64,000 bases of DNA from Thiofilum flexile DSM 14609. GTDB lineage: Bacteria; Pseudomonadota; Gammaproteobacteria; Thiotrichales; Thiotrichaceae. The notes beneath the pieces were generated by a model, which was not told where the DNA came from, did not search any database, and was given only the letters and a program-made list of their open reading frames with translations. Both the position numbers and the translations under genes were made by a program. Location: the NCBI RefSeq assembly GCF_000380185.1, contig NZ_KB904802.1:63167-127166 (forward strand), written 5' to 3'. How positions within the stretch are numbered: the first letter of the stretch is position 1; each line of letters opens with the position of its first letter. This document shows positions 27,782-36,531 of the stretch, one piece after another.

Positions 27782-28159
27782 ATGATTGCTACACCAGAAC
27801 AATATCAGGCAGCACTGTTAAAACTGCGTGATAAGGGGAGATTACGAAACACACAGTATCGTCAAATGCTTGCTGCTCAGTATGCAAGCCCTAACCATAC
27901 CATTACTGCTACGAGACTGGCTGAAGCTGTGGGTTATGCCAATTATAATGCGGCTAATTTGCAGTATGGGACACTAGGACGCGAAATAGCTGAAGTACTA
28001 GAATATACACCACCTACAAGGGAAGATGGGACGTTTATGTGGTTTTGGACATTATCATCTGGCAATGATGCTTCACCTGAAACCTTAGATGGGCATTATG
28101 AGTTTATTATGCGCCCTGAACTTGTCGCCGCTTTGGAGAATATGAAGTGGGTTAAATGA
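27782..28159 (+). CDS. Hypothetical protein, 125 aa
   Basis: Small cytoplasmic protein with ITATRLAEAVGYANYNAANL around residues 40-60 and a Trp-rich segment (FMWFWTLSS) at ~85-95. The first half resembles the helical N-terminal region of some HNH/restriction-type proteins that carry a similar LAE-VGY-NYNAANLQYG string, but no nuclease motif follows. GAGAG lies about seven bases before the ATG. It lies between the permease gene and a remnant of a second permease copy, so it may have arrived with a rearrangement. Function unknown. Confidence 0.65.
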   Translation: MIATPEQYQAALLKLRDKGRLRNTQYRQMLAAQYASPNHTITATRLAEAVGYANYNAANLQYGTLGREIAEVLEYTPPTREDGTFMWFWTLSSGNDASPETLDGHYEFIMRPELVAALENMKWVK

Positions 28160-28178
28160 TGATGGTGTGCTTTTAATA

Positions 28179-29750
28179 TCACTCTGCTGTTGTCATACCT
28201 AGGCGAGTGAGGACACGTCGTTCAAGGAGCACTACTAGCTGATAAAATATCACAGATAATAGTACGGCGACGGCAGCCACGGTCCAGATCATGCCATAAT
28301 CTAGATAGCCACGCGATTGATTGAGCAGATTACCTAGGCCTTTGCCGGTAGCAAGCCATTCGGCAATCATCACACCGAGTAGCGCTCGTGGCACCGTCAG
28401 ACGCATAGCGGCAAATAGATAGGGCAACGCGGCTGGAATCGTTACCATACGCATTTCAGTCCAGCGGCTAGCACCATAGGCACGCGGTAGTTCCTGCACG
28501 CTATTAGGAACCAGCGCTATCCCTTGTGCTAAGGTCACAAATGCAGGAAAAAAGGTAACTGAAATCGTAACCCATAGCGTGAGAGCCTGCCCACGTCCCA
28601 ACATCAGCACTAATAAGGGTGTGAGTGCCACCAGCGGCATGGTCTGAGTCACTAAGGCAACGGGCATAAAAGCTTCTATCCCGCGCGGGAATAGTTTGGA
28701 CAAAATAGCCAGTAAAAAGGCAAACAATAACCCAGCCGCCATACCTATAAAGGTGATGGGTAGTGTTTGCCCTAGCGCTTGTAATAGCTTGCTCTGTGCC
28801 GTGGCCGAGGCATTAGAAAAGAATAGATAATTCACCACATCCAGCGGTGTCTTAGCGATCATAGCCGGAGCACCACTGAGCTTAATAAACCCCCACCAGA
28901 TAATAAAGGGTAGTGCAATTGAAGCTGTGATAATCAGCACGCGCCGGAGGCTAGAGCTAGATTGCTCTTGAGCAGTTGGTACAGCAGTATTCAAGGTCAC
29001 GGCACGGGTAGAGCCAAGAAAGTGACGCGAGAGTAGGGCAAAACCGGCATAGCTGAGTCCTGCAATTAAGGTAGCCACTAGACCAATACCCCAAAGCCGC
29101 GCAGGGTTTGCTTGCCCTAGTGAACCTAAGAGATAAGTGCCTAGTCCCCAGCGACCTCCGCCTCCAAATTCAGCCAAAATCGCACCTAATACCGCAGCCG
29201 GTGCCGCGACTCTAAGCCCTGCTAGTATGGCAGGGAGTGCCCCGCGAAACTGCACCCTACGCAATACTTGCCAGCGCCCACCGCCATAAGCACGGATGAG
29301 GTCTGCAGCACGACTATCTGCTTGTGAAATACCAATCACCGTTGCCGTCATACTGACAAAATAAACCCCTAATGCCGCTAAAGTAATGCGCGGAGCCATG
29401 CCGGATAGGGTCAGGGTGAGAATAGGGGCTATAGCAATGGGGGGTAACGCAAAGGCAGCGATATTGACCCCCCGAAAAATCCGTAACAGTGTCGGTGAGA
29501 GGGCAAAGATAACCCCCGCACTAATGGCAATAATATTCCCGATGACAAAACCCGTGACCGATGCCTGCAGAGTTGCCGCAATATGCAGTGGATAGTCCGC
29601 CCGATCTTGCCATAGTTTAATGAGTATAGCGCTAGGGGGCGGTAACGCACCGCCCGCCACTAGACCTAGCCTGCCGATGACTTCCCAGATCAGCACAAGG
29701 AGAAGGGCATTACGTAGGCCACGATGACGCGCTAATGCTTCACCCACCAT
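28179..29750 (-). CDS. ABC transporter permease, two fused BPD_transp_1 domains (NitT/TauT type)
   Basis: 523 residues from the ATG at 29750, which has GGAG six bases upstream; an in-frame ATG at 29840 lies inside the ATPase gene. Two complete permease halves are fused, each with its own EAA loop: LIRAYGGGRWQVLRRVQFRG in the first (~residue 180) and LPRAYGASRWTEMRMVTIPA in the second (~435). Together they can form the whole channel of an importer with one ATPase gene. The first codons overlap the ATPase stop by 11 bases. The substrate is unknown; the NitT/TauT class covers sulfonates, nitrate, taurine and thiamine precursors. Confidence 0.9.
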   Translation of the reverse strand: MVGEALARHRGLRNALLLVLIWEVIGRLGLVAGGALPPPSAILIKLWQDRADYPLHIAATLQASVTGFVIGNIIAISAGVIFALSPTLLRIFRGVNIAAFALPPIAIAPILTLTLSGMAPRITLAALGVYFVSMTATVIGISQADSRAADLIRAYGGGRWQVLRRVQFRGALPAILAGLRVAAPAAVLGAILAEFGGGGRWGLGTYLLGSLGQANPARLWGIGLVATLIAGLSYAGFALLSRHFLGSTRAVTLNTAVPTAQEQSSSSLRRVLIITASIALPFIIWWGFIKLSGAPAMIAKTPLDVVNYLFFSNASATAQSKLLQALGQTLPITFIGMAAGLLFAFLLAILSKLFPRGIEAFMPVALVTQTMPLVALTPLLVLMLGRGQALTLWVTISVTFFPAFVTLAQGIALVPNSVQELPRAYGASRWTEMRMVTIPAALPYLFAAMRLTVPRALLGVMIAEWLATGKGLGNLLNQSRGYLDYGMIWTVAAVAVLLSVIFYQLVVLLERRVLTRLGMTTAE

Positions 29751-30519
29751 GTAGCACTCCCGCGATATGGTCGCAGATATGATGGAATTCTGGGGTTGAG
29801 AATAGCGTGGGAAGGCGGGGGCGCTCAAAGGGGACTTCAATCACATCCACAATACGCCCCGGTGTTGCGTGCATCACCACCACCCGATCCGCCAAAAATA
29901 CCGCCTCATCAATGCCATGCGTCACCAGAAATGCGGTTGAGCCAGTTTCGGACCAGATACGCTGTAGCTCAACATTCATCTGACGGCGCAAAATTTGATC
30001 CAAGGCACCAAAAGGCTCGTCCATGAATAATACCTGTGGGCGAGTCACTAGGGCGCGGGCAATAGCCACCCGTTGGCGCATACCGCCGGAAAGCTCTCCG
30101 GGTAAAGAGTTTTCATACCCCTTAAGACCGACTAACTCAATCAGCTTTTGCACAGTAGGGGCTTCTGTTGTCAGCGAACGCCCTAATACCTCCAGCGGCA
30201 CCTCGACATTGCGGCGTACACTACGCCAAGGCAAGAGTGCTGCATCCTGAAAGGCTACCCCAGTGATACCCGCACGTGCTGCCAAGAGGGGGGCTTGTCC
30301 GGCAATTTGCACAGTACCGGAATCTGGATTTTCAAGGCCAAGGGCAATACGCATGACCGTTGATTTGCCACAACCTGAGGGGCCGATAATCGCGGTAAAT
30401 GACCCCGTGGGGCAGGCAAGAGAAACCTCCCTCAAAGCTTCTACGGTCTTGCCCCGCCCACTAAAGGTTTTGGTGATACCTTCTAACTGAATCCCCGCTG
30501 TCACCGTTACTGCAACCAT
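29740..30519 (-). CDS. ABC transporter ATP-binding protein (NitT/TauT type)
   Basis: 259 residues, the usual size for SsuB/TauB-like subunits. Walker A GPSGCGKST (~43-51), signature LSGGMRQR, Walker B VLFMDEPF and the switch His in LVTHGIDEA are all present. It hydrolyses ATP for the importer made by the flanking genes. The stop overlaps the downstream permease start. Its own start lies next to the binding-protein stop, so binding protein, ATPase and permease are co-translated on the minus strand. Confidence 0.95.
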   Translation of the reverse strand: MVAVTVTAGIQLEGITKTFSGRGKTVEALREVSLACPTGSFTAIIGPSGCGKSTVMRIALGLENPDSGTVQIAGQAPLLAARAGITGVAFQDAALLPWRSVRRNVEVPLEVLGRSLTTEAPTVQKLIELVGLKGYENSLPGELSGGMRQRVAIARALVTRPQVLFMDEPFGALDQILRRQMNVELQRIWSETGSTAFLVTHGIDEAVFLADRVVVMHATPGRIVDVIEVPFERPRLPTLFSTPEFHHICDHIAGVLHGG

Positions 30520-31493
30520 CAGATTTCTGCTAGTAAGGAGGTATCGAACATGTCGTGTTTACCCACTAATCCAATCTTACCTAAAGCACTCAAACACTTT
30601 TCAATGCCGTCATCGGTGAGGGCAAAAATACCATTAGGGCTTTCCATCAAGGGTTTTTGAGCTGTATTGAAATAAATCTCGTTATCTATCGAGCGTCCAG
30701 TGCCCTTAAACCAAGTATCAGCGAATTTCGGAGGCCAAGCCGCAGGATCGGTAAAGTTTTCATTCCAGGCTTTACGTGATGCCCGTAACCAGGCCACTAA
30801 CTGATCCCGTTTTTTAGCCAGCACTTCTTCAGTGACAACGATGGTATCGTTATAGATGGTGTAACCAAAGTCATACAGCAAGAAAGAGGTCGCTTCTTCG
30901 CCTGCTAGTTTGATGGTATAGGGGACATTAGTGGTAAAATCGAGGCTCGCATCAATCTCACCTTTGATGAGCGGGGTGGGGTCATAGGCATAGGGCACAA
31001 TATTAACCTTACTGGGGTCAATATCGTTCATTTTAAGCATAGCCTCGACTGAAATCACATTGACCGGCGGTACAGCTAGTGTTTTGCCAATCAGATCTTG
31101 CGGTTTGGTAATGGGTTTTTTAGCGAGTGACACAATACCTAGCGGATTCTTTTGATATTGTGCGCCAATAATTTTAAACGGTGCGCCCTGTTCGACGATA
31201 GCCTTGATTGTGGTATCGGGTGAGGTTAAGGCTAGATCCGCCCGTCCTGCAATCAGGGTACTTTCGGGGATCACATCAGGGCCACCGGATAAATAGGACA
31301 GCTCTAGTCCTGCCTCAGTGTAATACCCCTTATCCAGTCCCAGAAAATAGCCGGTAAATTCGGCATCATTAATCCAAGCAGCCTGCATACTCAGTGTACT
31401 AGTCGCAGCACGAAGATACTGCGGCATCACACCTAAAGCGATTCCAGCAGCAGCGATTCCAAGAAATTGTCGGCGGTTTAAAGTGAGTGACAT
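30519..31493 (-). CDS. ABC transporter substrate-binding protein (NMT1/SsuA-like), Tat signal
   Basis: 324 residues from the ATG at 31493, supported by AGGAAG about seven bases upstream; the longer frame to 31571 runs into the preceding gene. The N-terminus is a Tat signal: two arginines in NRRQFLGIAAAGIALGV. The mature part begins TLSMQAAWINDAEFTGYFLG, and GLDKGYYTEAGLELSYLSGG is typical of NMT1/ThiY/SsuA proteins that bind small planar or sulfonated ligands. The ligand cannot be read from sequence. The cyclo-ligase-like gene lies just upstream and may hint at a folate- or pyrimidine-related compound. Confidence 0.88.
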   Translation of the reverse strand: MSLTLNRRQFLGIAAAGIALGVMPQYLRAATSTLSMQAAWINDAEFTGYFLGLDKGYYTEAGLELSYLSGGPDVIPESTLIAGRADLALTSPDTTIKAIVEQGAPFKIIGAQYQKNPLGIVSLAKKPITKPQDLIGKTLAVPPVNVISVEAMLKMNDIDPSKVNIVPYAYDPTPLIKGEIDASLDFTTNVPYTIKLAGEEATSFLLYDFGYTIYNDTIVVTEEVLAKKRDQLVAWLRASRKAWNENFTDPAAWPPKFADTWFKGTGRSIDNEIYFNTAQKPLMESPNGIFALTDDGIEKCLSALGKIGLVGKHDMFDTSLLAEI

Positions 31494-31518
31494 TAGAGCT
31501 TCCTTTTGGGGAGTGGGG

Positions 31519-32256
31519 TTAAGCAAGCCCTTGCAAGCGGCGTAGCTCCTGCAACGGCGGTGTGTCATCAATTTGTTTGGGTGTCAGTAGCGGCCATTTC
31601 ACCCCACTAGGGCGTTTAGCACGGCGTTGTATGACATGGGTGCTGGAAGGAGTAAAAATTTTATCAACTAAAATATCGGTTTCTGAAGGCTGTAATTGTT
31701 CTTCTACCACCTGTACATCATGAACCACGGCATGTACCGGGGTTTGTTCATCGGCAAGGCCAAGACTGGTAAACATGCCCCATTCGAGATCGAAAAAGCC
31801 ATGGCCTTTGCCAAAACGTACCCCATTACTAGAGACCGCAGAGGCACCTGTTACCATATAGTCAAAGCGACCTCGGCGCGAAATATCAGCCAGCGTGATA
31901 GGCTCACCAAAGTGCTCCATACCATCTAACCAAGAGGCATAAAGAGCCGCCTCTGGAGGTACTTTCGCCGGATCAAGGAATAAAAATCCGCGATAGATAC
32001 CATAGGTTGACATGACAAAGGGCTTTCCTGCCTCAATCATGCGACGGCGTAAATCAGCTAAGCAATTATCAGGGGTAATGAAAGCGAAACGGCTATTTTG
32101 ATAAGCTGGGTCAGTCACTAATTGATCGGTAGCTGCATCAGACCCCTTGAAATCGGGAATGACTTCTGCGAAGTTCAGATGGAAGCGGGTATCCGGTTTT
32201 GCTACATCATGCAAACGGGTCCATATTTTGGCTCTAATTTCTTTGGAGGATGTCAT
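31519..32256 (-). CDS. 5-formyltetrahydrofolate cyclo-ligase-like protein
   Basis: 245 residues of the 5-FTHF cyclo-ligase (MTHFS) family, which is normally about 180-200 long, so this belongs to a longer branch. The loop FGKGHGFFDLEWGMF replaces the usual GRGGGYYDR-type ATP/substrate loop. The N-terminal lysine/arginine-rich region (SSKEIRAKIW) fits the family. It is the first gene of a minus-strand operon with the binding protein (25 bases apart), ATPase and permease. A true cyclo-ligase role or a role on the imported ligand are both possible. Confidence 0.75.
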   Translation of the reverse strand: MTSSKEIRAKIWTRLHDVAKPDTRFHLNFAEVIPDFKGSDAATDQLVTDPAYQNSRFAFITPDNCLADLRRRMIEAGKPFVMSTYGIYRGFLFLDPAKVPPEAALYASWLDGMEHFGEPITLADISRRGRFDYMVTGASAVSSNGVRFGKGHGFFDLEWGMFTSLGLADEQTPVHAVVHDVQVVEEQLQPSETDILVDKIFTPSSTHVIQRRAKRPSGVKWPLLTPKQIDDTPPLQELRRLQGLA

Positions 32257-32277
32257 CGTACTCGTACAACCTTTTTC

Positions 32278-32314
32278 GTTTCATCGTTTCATGATTATGA
32301 AACTACAGTTTCAT
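32278..32314. promoter_or_regulatory. Operator with four GTTTCAT sites
   Basis: Four copies of GTTTCAT occur between the divergent cyclo-ligase and RpiR genes: 32278-32284, 32286-32292, an inverted copy at 32297-32303, and 32308-32314. The middle two form the perfect palindrome GTTTCATGATTATGAAAC. It lies between both start codons. An autoregulatory RpiR-family operator that also controls the transport operon is the natural reading. Confidence 0.75.
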
Positions 32315-32337
32315 AAGTCAAGAGGAATTTATTAGGC

Positions 32338-33186
32338 ATGGCTTCAAGATTGATCCTACGTATTCAGGAGCGATTTGCACGGCTAACTTCTAGTGAAAAA
32401 AAGCTTGCTAATATTTTTTTTGAAAATCAAACGCTTATTGAAACACACACCGCCACTGAATTAGCAGCGCTAGCAGGGGTATCGAAAGCAACAACGGCAC
32501 GTTTTTTTCGCACACTCGGCTATACGGATTTCGATGAAGTTCGCTTACAGGCGCGTGAAGAGCGTAACCGGCGTGAGCCTTATGTGCAATCTGAGCCAGT
32601 CAAGGGGGTAGGTAGTTTAAGTCATACTTTGAGCGAGCATCTAGAGCTGGAGTTGCGCAATCTGTCTCGAACCTTTGAGGAGATACGCTCAGATTTACTG
32701 CCTGAAATTGCCCGTACCCTAAAGTCTGCACCGCGTATATGGTTTTTAGGTTTTGGCGATGAGTATGGTATTGCACGTTTGGGGCGCTCTCTATTTACGC
32801 GCCTACGTCATGGGGTGCATCAGATTGAGGCTACCGGAGAAGACTGGGCTTCCGAGCTATCCATGACCGGCCCGCGTGATGTGCTGATTCTGCTGAGCTT
32901 TAGCCCACGACCGAGGCTATTGTCAGTGTTGTTAGCCTATGCCCGCACGACACGGATGCGGATTATTACGATTACCGATCACCGTTATGCTCCACAGGCG
33001 CAACGCTTTTCTGATCATGTGCTGTCGTGTCATGTGGCTAATTACGATATTTTGCCCACCCATGCGACCATGCTATCCATGCTACGGCTCATCGCTTTGG
33101 CCTATTTAGGGCAAAATGCAGAGGCCGTGAGTCGGCGGATTGCCACACTGGAGGCCATTAATGAGGAGCTGGATTTGTCGGAGTAG
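32338..33186 (+). CDS. RpiR/MurR-family transcriptional regulator
   Basis: 282 residues: an N-terminal HTH_6 domain (TELAALAGVSKATTARFFRTLGY at about 42-64) and a C-terminal SIS domain (~125-255) that in this family binds a phosphorylated sugar or similar effector. AGAGGA lies 11 bases before the ATG. It is divergent from the cyclo-ligase/ABC importer operon, with the GTTTCAT operator between them, and starts a short plus-strand set with the endonuclease V-like and DUF4279 genes. The effector is unknown and need not be a sugar. Confidence 0.9.
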   Translation: MASRLILRIQERFARLTSSEKKLANIFFENQTLIETHTATELAALAGVSKATTARFFRTLGYTDFDEVRLQAREERNRREPYVQSEPVKGVGSLSHTLSEHLELELRNLSRTFEEIRSDLLPEIARTLKSAPRIWFLGFGDEYGIARLGRSLFTRLRHGVHQIEATGEDWASELSMTGPRDVLILLSFSPRPRLLSVLLAYARTTRMRIITITDHRYAPQAQRFSDHVLSCHVANYDILPTHATMLSMLRLIALAYLGQNAEAVSRRIATLEAINEELDLSE

Positions 33187-33192
33187 CCAAGG

Positions 33193-33720
33193 ATGATTGC
33201 GTGTTTTGACGTTCACTATAACGAAACCAGTGCCTATGCAGCGGTGCTGGTTTTTGAAAATTGGGATAGTGCCATACCTAGTTATGAAAATAAGATTGCT
33301 TTAAATGATATTGCCGAGTATGAACCCGGCAATTTCTATAAGCGTGAATTACCACCATTATTAGAGTTATTGTCCCAACTGCCACAGCCGCCAGAGATAT
33401 TAATTATTGATGGGTATTGTGATTTGTCTGAGTCTGGGCAGCCGGGGTTAGGGGCTAGATTATTGGAGCATTTACCCTATGCGCCAATCATTATTGGAGT
33501 AGCTAAAAATCGTTTTAAAGCGGCGACTCATGCAATAGAAGTATTTCGTGGAGGCAGTGCGCGACCACTATTTATAACAGCTCTGGGTATGAGCAAAGAA
33601 GAAGCCGCAAACAAAATAGCAAGTATGCATGGTAGCTATCGGATACCGACTATGCTGAAGGCGGTGGATAGTTTGGCACGAGGAAATAGCTCACAGTCTA
33701 TAGAGCATCGGATTAGTTGA
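33193..33720 (+). CDS. Endonuclease V-like protein
   Basis: 175 residues that follow the endonuclease V order: ACFDVHYNETSAYAAVLVF (Asp6 at the first catalytic position), NFYKRELPPLLELL (Glu), PEILIIDGYC (Asp) and IIIGVAKNRF. Endonuclease V cuts DNA or RNA next to inosine. This protein is shorter than the E. coli enzyme (223) and has DLSESGQPGLG instead of the usual HPR-containing loop after the DG motif, so it belongs to a divergent branch with uncertain substrate. It starts six bases after the RpiR stop. Confidence 0.75.
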   Translation: MIACFDVHYNETSAYAAVLVFENWDSAIPSYENKIALNDIAEYEPGNFYKRELPPLLELLSQLPQPPEILIIDGYCDLSESGQPGLGARLLEHLPYAPIIIGVAKNRFKAATHAIEVFRGGSARPLFITALGMSKEEAANKIASMHGSYRIPTMLKAVDSLARGNSSQSIEHRIS

Positions 33721-33758
33721 AAATCGTAGTAGGTAAATATAAAAGTGAGGTATTGATT

Positions 33759-34190
33759 ATGGCAGGGTTAGCTCGTTCATTAGCGAGTTTGAGAATTGCT
33801 GGAGATGATCTCGACCCCAATGAAATAACGGCTCTATTAGGGCATATACCCACTACGCAACAGGTCAAAGGAGAGGTCATTGTTGGCAAAGTTACTAGAC
33901 AAGTTCGTACAGTCAAAATAGGAATGTGGCGCTTAAAAGCAACAGAGAGCCTGCCCGCAGATCTCGATCAACAAATAGATGAAGTGCTGAGTAAACTTAC
34001 CCCCGATCTTAGTGTATGGGAGCAGCTCTCAACTAGATACCATATGGATCTATTTTGTGGCTTATTCATGGTAGAAAGTAATGAGGGATTATCAATTTCT
34101 GCCAAATCGATGAAAGCCCTTGGTGAGCGGGGTATTGAGCTAGGATTGGATATTTATGCTCCTGATCCAGAGGATGAAACCGATAGCTAA
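33759..34190 (+). CDS. DUF4279 protein
   Basis: 143 residues from ATG 33759, preceded by GTGAGG; the longer in-frame TTG start at 33717 lacks a Shine-Dalgarno. The pattern SLRIAGDDLDPNEITALLGH, then MWRLKA, and the closing LGLDIYAPDPEDE is typical of DUF4279, a small family of unknown role often near toxin, immunity or defence genes. It follows the endonuclease V-like gene by 38 bases. Confidence 0.75.
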   Translation: MAGLARSLASLRIAGDDLDPNEITALLGHIPTTQQVKGEVIVGKVTRQVRTVKIGMWRLKATESLPADLDQQIDEVLSKLTPDLSVWEQLSTRYHMDLFCGLFMVESNEGLSISAKSMKALGERGIELGLDIYAPDPEDETDS

Positions 34191-34358
34191 CCACACTTTT
34201 ACCACAGAGATAGAGTAAAAACCCCGCTATACTCTACCGTGCAGCTTAACAAATCGATTGTAACCCTATAGGCTAGAAGCGGACTAGGGAAAGCCGTATT
34301 CAATAGTAGTGATAAATAATAAATACGGTGTAAGCAAGAATGAATAAGGAATAGGGTA

Positions 34359-35594
34359 ATGACAGAAAAAACAAGTCTTCAAACCACCGTCTGTGTCGTA
34401 GGGGGCGGGCCTGCGGGGTTAGTCTTGGGCTATTTGCTGGCACGTATGGGGGTTGAAGTCACCGTGCTAGAAAAGCATGCCGACTTTCTGCGGGATTTTC
34501 GGGGGGATACCGTGCATGGCTCGACCCTAGAGCTATTGCGAGACTGTGGGATCAAGCAGCGTTTTGATGCTTTACCGCAGCAACATCTACAAGAAATGTG
34601 TATTAATTTTGGCGGTGAATCGCTAAAGCTAGGGGATTTTCAGGGGGTAAAGCCCTTTGATTATATCTGTTTAATCGCACAGTGGGATTTTCTCAATTTC
34701 ATGGCCTCTGAAGCTAAGGCATTGCCTAGTTTTCGCTTGATCATGCAATGCGAAGCCACCGATATTATTTCTGAATCCGAGCAAGTAAAAGGCGTTCTAG
34801 CTACCACACCGGAGGGGGCGCTGGAGATTCGTGCGGATTTGGTGGTGGCGTGTGATGGCAGAAGCTCCACTATTCGCAAGGTGCTTAAATTACCTGTGAC
34901 TAATCTTGGCGCACCGATGGATGTGCTGTGGTTCCGCTTGCCGCGTAAGGAGACTGATCCTAGTGGCTTAGAGGGGAGGCTCGGTGCGGGTCACATGATG
35001 GTGATGATTAATCGTGGTGATTATTGGCAGATTGCCTATCTAGTACCGAAAGGCAGTGACGCGCAGTTACGTACTCAACCGATTACCGATTTCCAACAAC
35101 AAGTGGTGGCATTAGTCCCCTATCTACAGGAGCGCAGTGCTTTGATTCGCTCGTGGGATGAGGTGAAAACGCTGGTTGTCACGGTAGATCGCTTGCAGCG
35201 TTGGCATGTACCGGGGGCTTTATTAATTGGCGATGCGGCTCATGCTATGTCACCGATTGGCGGGGTGGGGATTAATATGGCGATTCAAGATGCTGTAGCC
35301 GCCGCTAATGTGATTGGGCGAGCCTTACAAGCCAGACACATACTAGATGAAACGACCCTAACCGAGGTACAAAACAAACGTGAGGCAGGTGTTAAACGTA
35401 TGCAGTCCTTACAGGTGATCGCGCAAAATCGCGTGATTTCTGCGGTACTGCGTGCTAAGGGTAAGGAGCCTTCCGTTCCTCTAGTATTGCGTTGGTTAGC
35501 CCGTTTTCGTTGGTTTAGAAACATACCTGCTCGCATTATTGGCTATGGTTTTGGACGTGAACATGTCGATACCACGCTATTTAAGGCCAAATGA
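34359..35594 (+). CDS. FAD-dependent monooxygenase/oxidoreductase
   Basis: 411 residues of the aromatic-ring hydroxylase (PHBH-like) group. An N-terminal dinucleotide fold VCVVGGGPAGLVLGYLLARM binds FAD (~10-29). There is a DG-type motif (VVACDGRSSTIRK ~162) and the second FAD motif GDAAHAMSPIGGVGINMAIQ (~290-309). It would use NAD(P)H and oxygen to hydroxylate an unknown substrate. No biosynthetic neighbours point to a pathway. A promoter is likely in the 168-base gap upstream. Confidence 0.9.
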   Translation: MTEKTSLQTTVCVVGGGPAGLVLGYLLARMGVEVTVLEKHADFLRDFRGDTVHGSTLELLRDCGIKQRFDALPQQHLQEMCINFGGESLKLGDFQGVKPFDYICLIAQWDFLNFMASEAKALPSFRLIMQCEATDIISESEQVKGVLATTPEGALEIRADLVVACDGRSSTIRKVLKLPVTNLGAPMDVLWFRLPRKETDPSGLEGRLGAGHMMVMINRGDYWQIAYLVPKGSDAQLRTQPITDFQQQVVALVPYLQERSALIRSWDEVKTLVVTVDRLQRWHVPGALLIGDAAHAMSPIGGVGINMAIQDAVAAANVIGRALQARHILDETTLTEVQNKREAGVKRMQSLQVIAQNRVISAVLRAKGKEPSVPLVLRWLARFRWFRNIPARIIGYGFGREHVDTTLFKAK

Positions 35595-35685
35595 GGATAT
35601 ACTGTTATTGAGCAAGCATTTTACCGTAACTCGCTGGAAACGCTTAGTTTAGATAATTATTTTAATGGTAGGGGTAACTGATTTG

Positions 35686-36492
35686 ATGAAGCAGCAACTA
35701 ATAACCGCATTATTCACCTTAGGTCTAGTCATATGGACGGGGGCGGCACAGGCCGTCGATTGTGCAGCCGTTCGGGAGCGTTTTCAGTGTGATGCTAGCA
35801 CTAAGTATCCATTACATTTAAGTTTTGATGATGGCCCCGCTCAGCAGACCACAGATGTGCTTAAGGTACTGAAAAAAGAAAAGATTCCAGCGACCTTTTT
35901 TGCGATTGCCCGTAAGGTGGATTGCCCAGAGATTGCCAAACGTTGCCAAGCGGAGCAACACGATAGCAATGTCTGTATTCAGCGCATGACAGAGTGTAAG
36001 CAGCGGCGCAAAATTTTGCGTCAAATTAAACAAGCAGGGCATATGATAGGCTCACATTCCTATGCTCATTTGCATTACTCACAAGTGGATGCCGCCGCCC
36101 GCCGTGCCGATTTTAAGCGCTCGCGCCAAGTATTAAGTCCGTATTTTACCACGAAAATACCCTTGTTTCGTTTACCGTATGGGGATGGTTGGTTTAATCG
36201 TGCCGAGCGCCCAGAGATATTAAAAGATTTACAAGCACTAGGTTTTAGACATATCGCATGGGCTTTTTCGGCCTTTGACTGGAATAAGGACAATCAACGC
36301 GGGGATAAGATTTTAGCTAATGTGCTAAGCGAAGTCTGCAAACGTAAACAAGGTGGGATTGTGTTATTTCATGATGGGGTAGAGGAGCAATTACATGAAG
36401 GGCGGTTATTTACCACGACGCATTTACAGGACTGGGTTCCGAGCATGCGCTGTGTGGTGGATTTTAAGCCTTTGAGTTTTTTTGAGCATTAA
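35686..36492 (+). CDS. Secreted polysaccharide deacetylase (NodB domain)
   Basis: About 268 residues after a signal peptide MKQQLITALFTLGLVIWTGA, which favours the ATG at 35686 over the ATG at 35665. The NodB domain shows the metal-binding SFDDGPAQQTTDVLKVL, then GSHSYAHLHYSQVD with the two His, the catalytic RLPYGDGWFN, and a final IVLFHDGVEEQLHEGR. It would remove acetyl groups from a cell-wall or exopolysaccharide chain in the periplasm. It stands alone, about 90 bases after the monooxygenase gene. Confidence 0.9.
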   Translation: MKQQLITALFTLGLVIWTGAAQAVDCAAVRERFQCDASTKYPLHLSFDDGPAQQTTDVLKVLKKEKIPATFFAIARKVDCPEIAKRCQAEQHDSNVCIQRMTECKQRRKILRQIKQAGHMIGSHSYAHLHYSQVDAAARRADFKRSRQVLSPYFTTKIPLFRLPYGDGWFNRAERPEILKDLQALGFRHIAWAFSAFDWNKDNQRGDKILANVLSEVCKRKQGGIVLFHDGVEEQLHEGRLFTTTHLQDWVPSMRCVVDFKPLSFFEH

Positions 36493-36531
36493 AATGTATC
36501 AGCGGGTAGGTCTCGAATTACCCGCTTGTTT

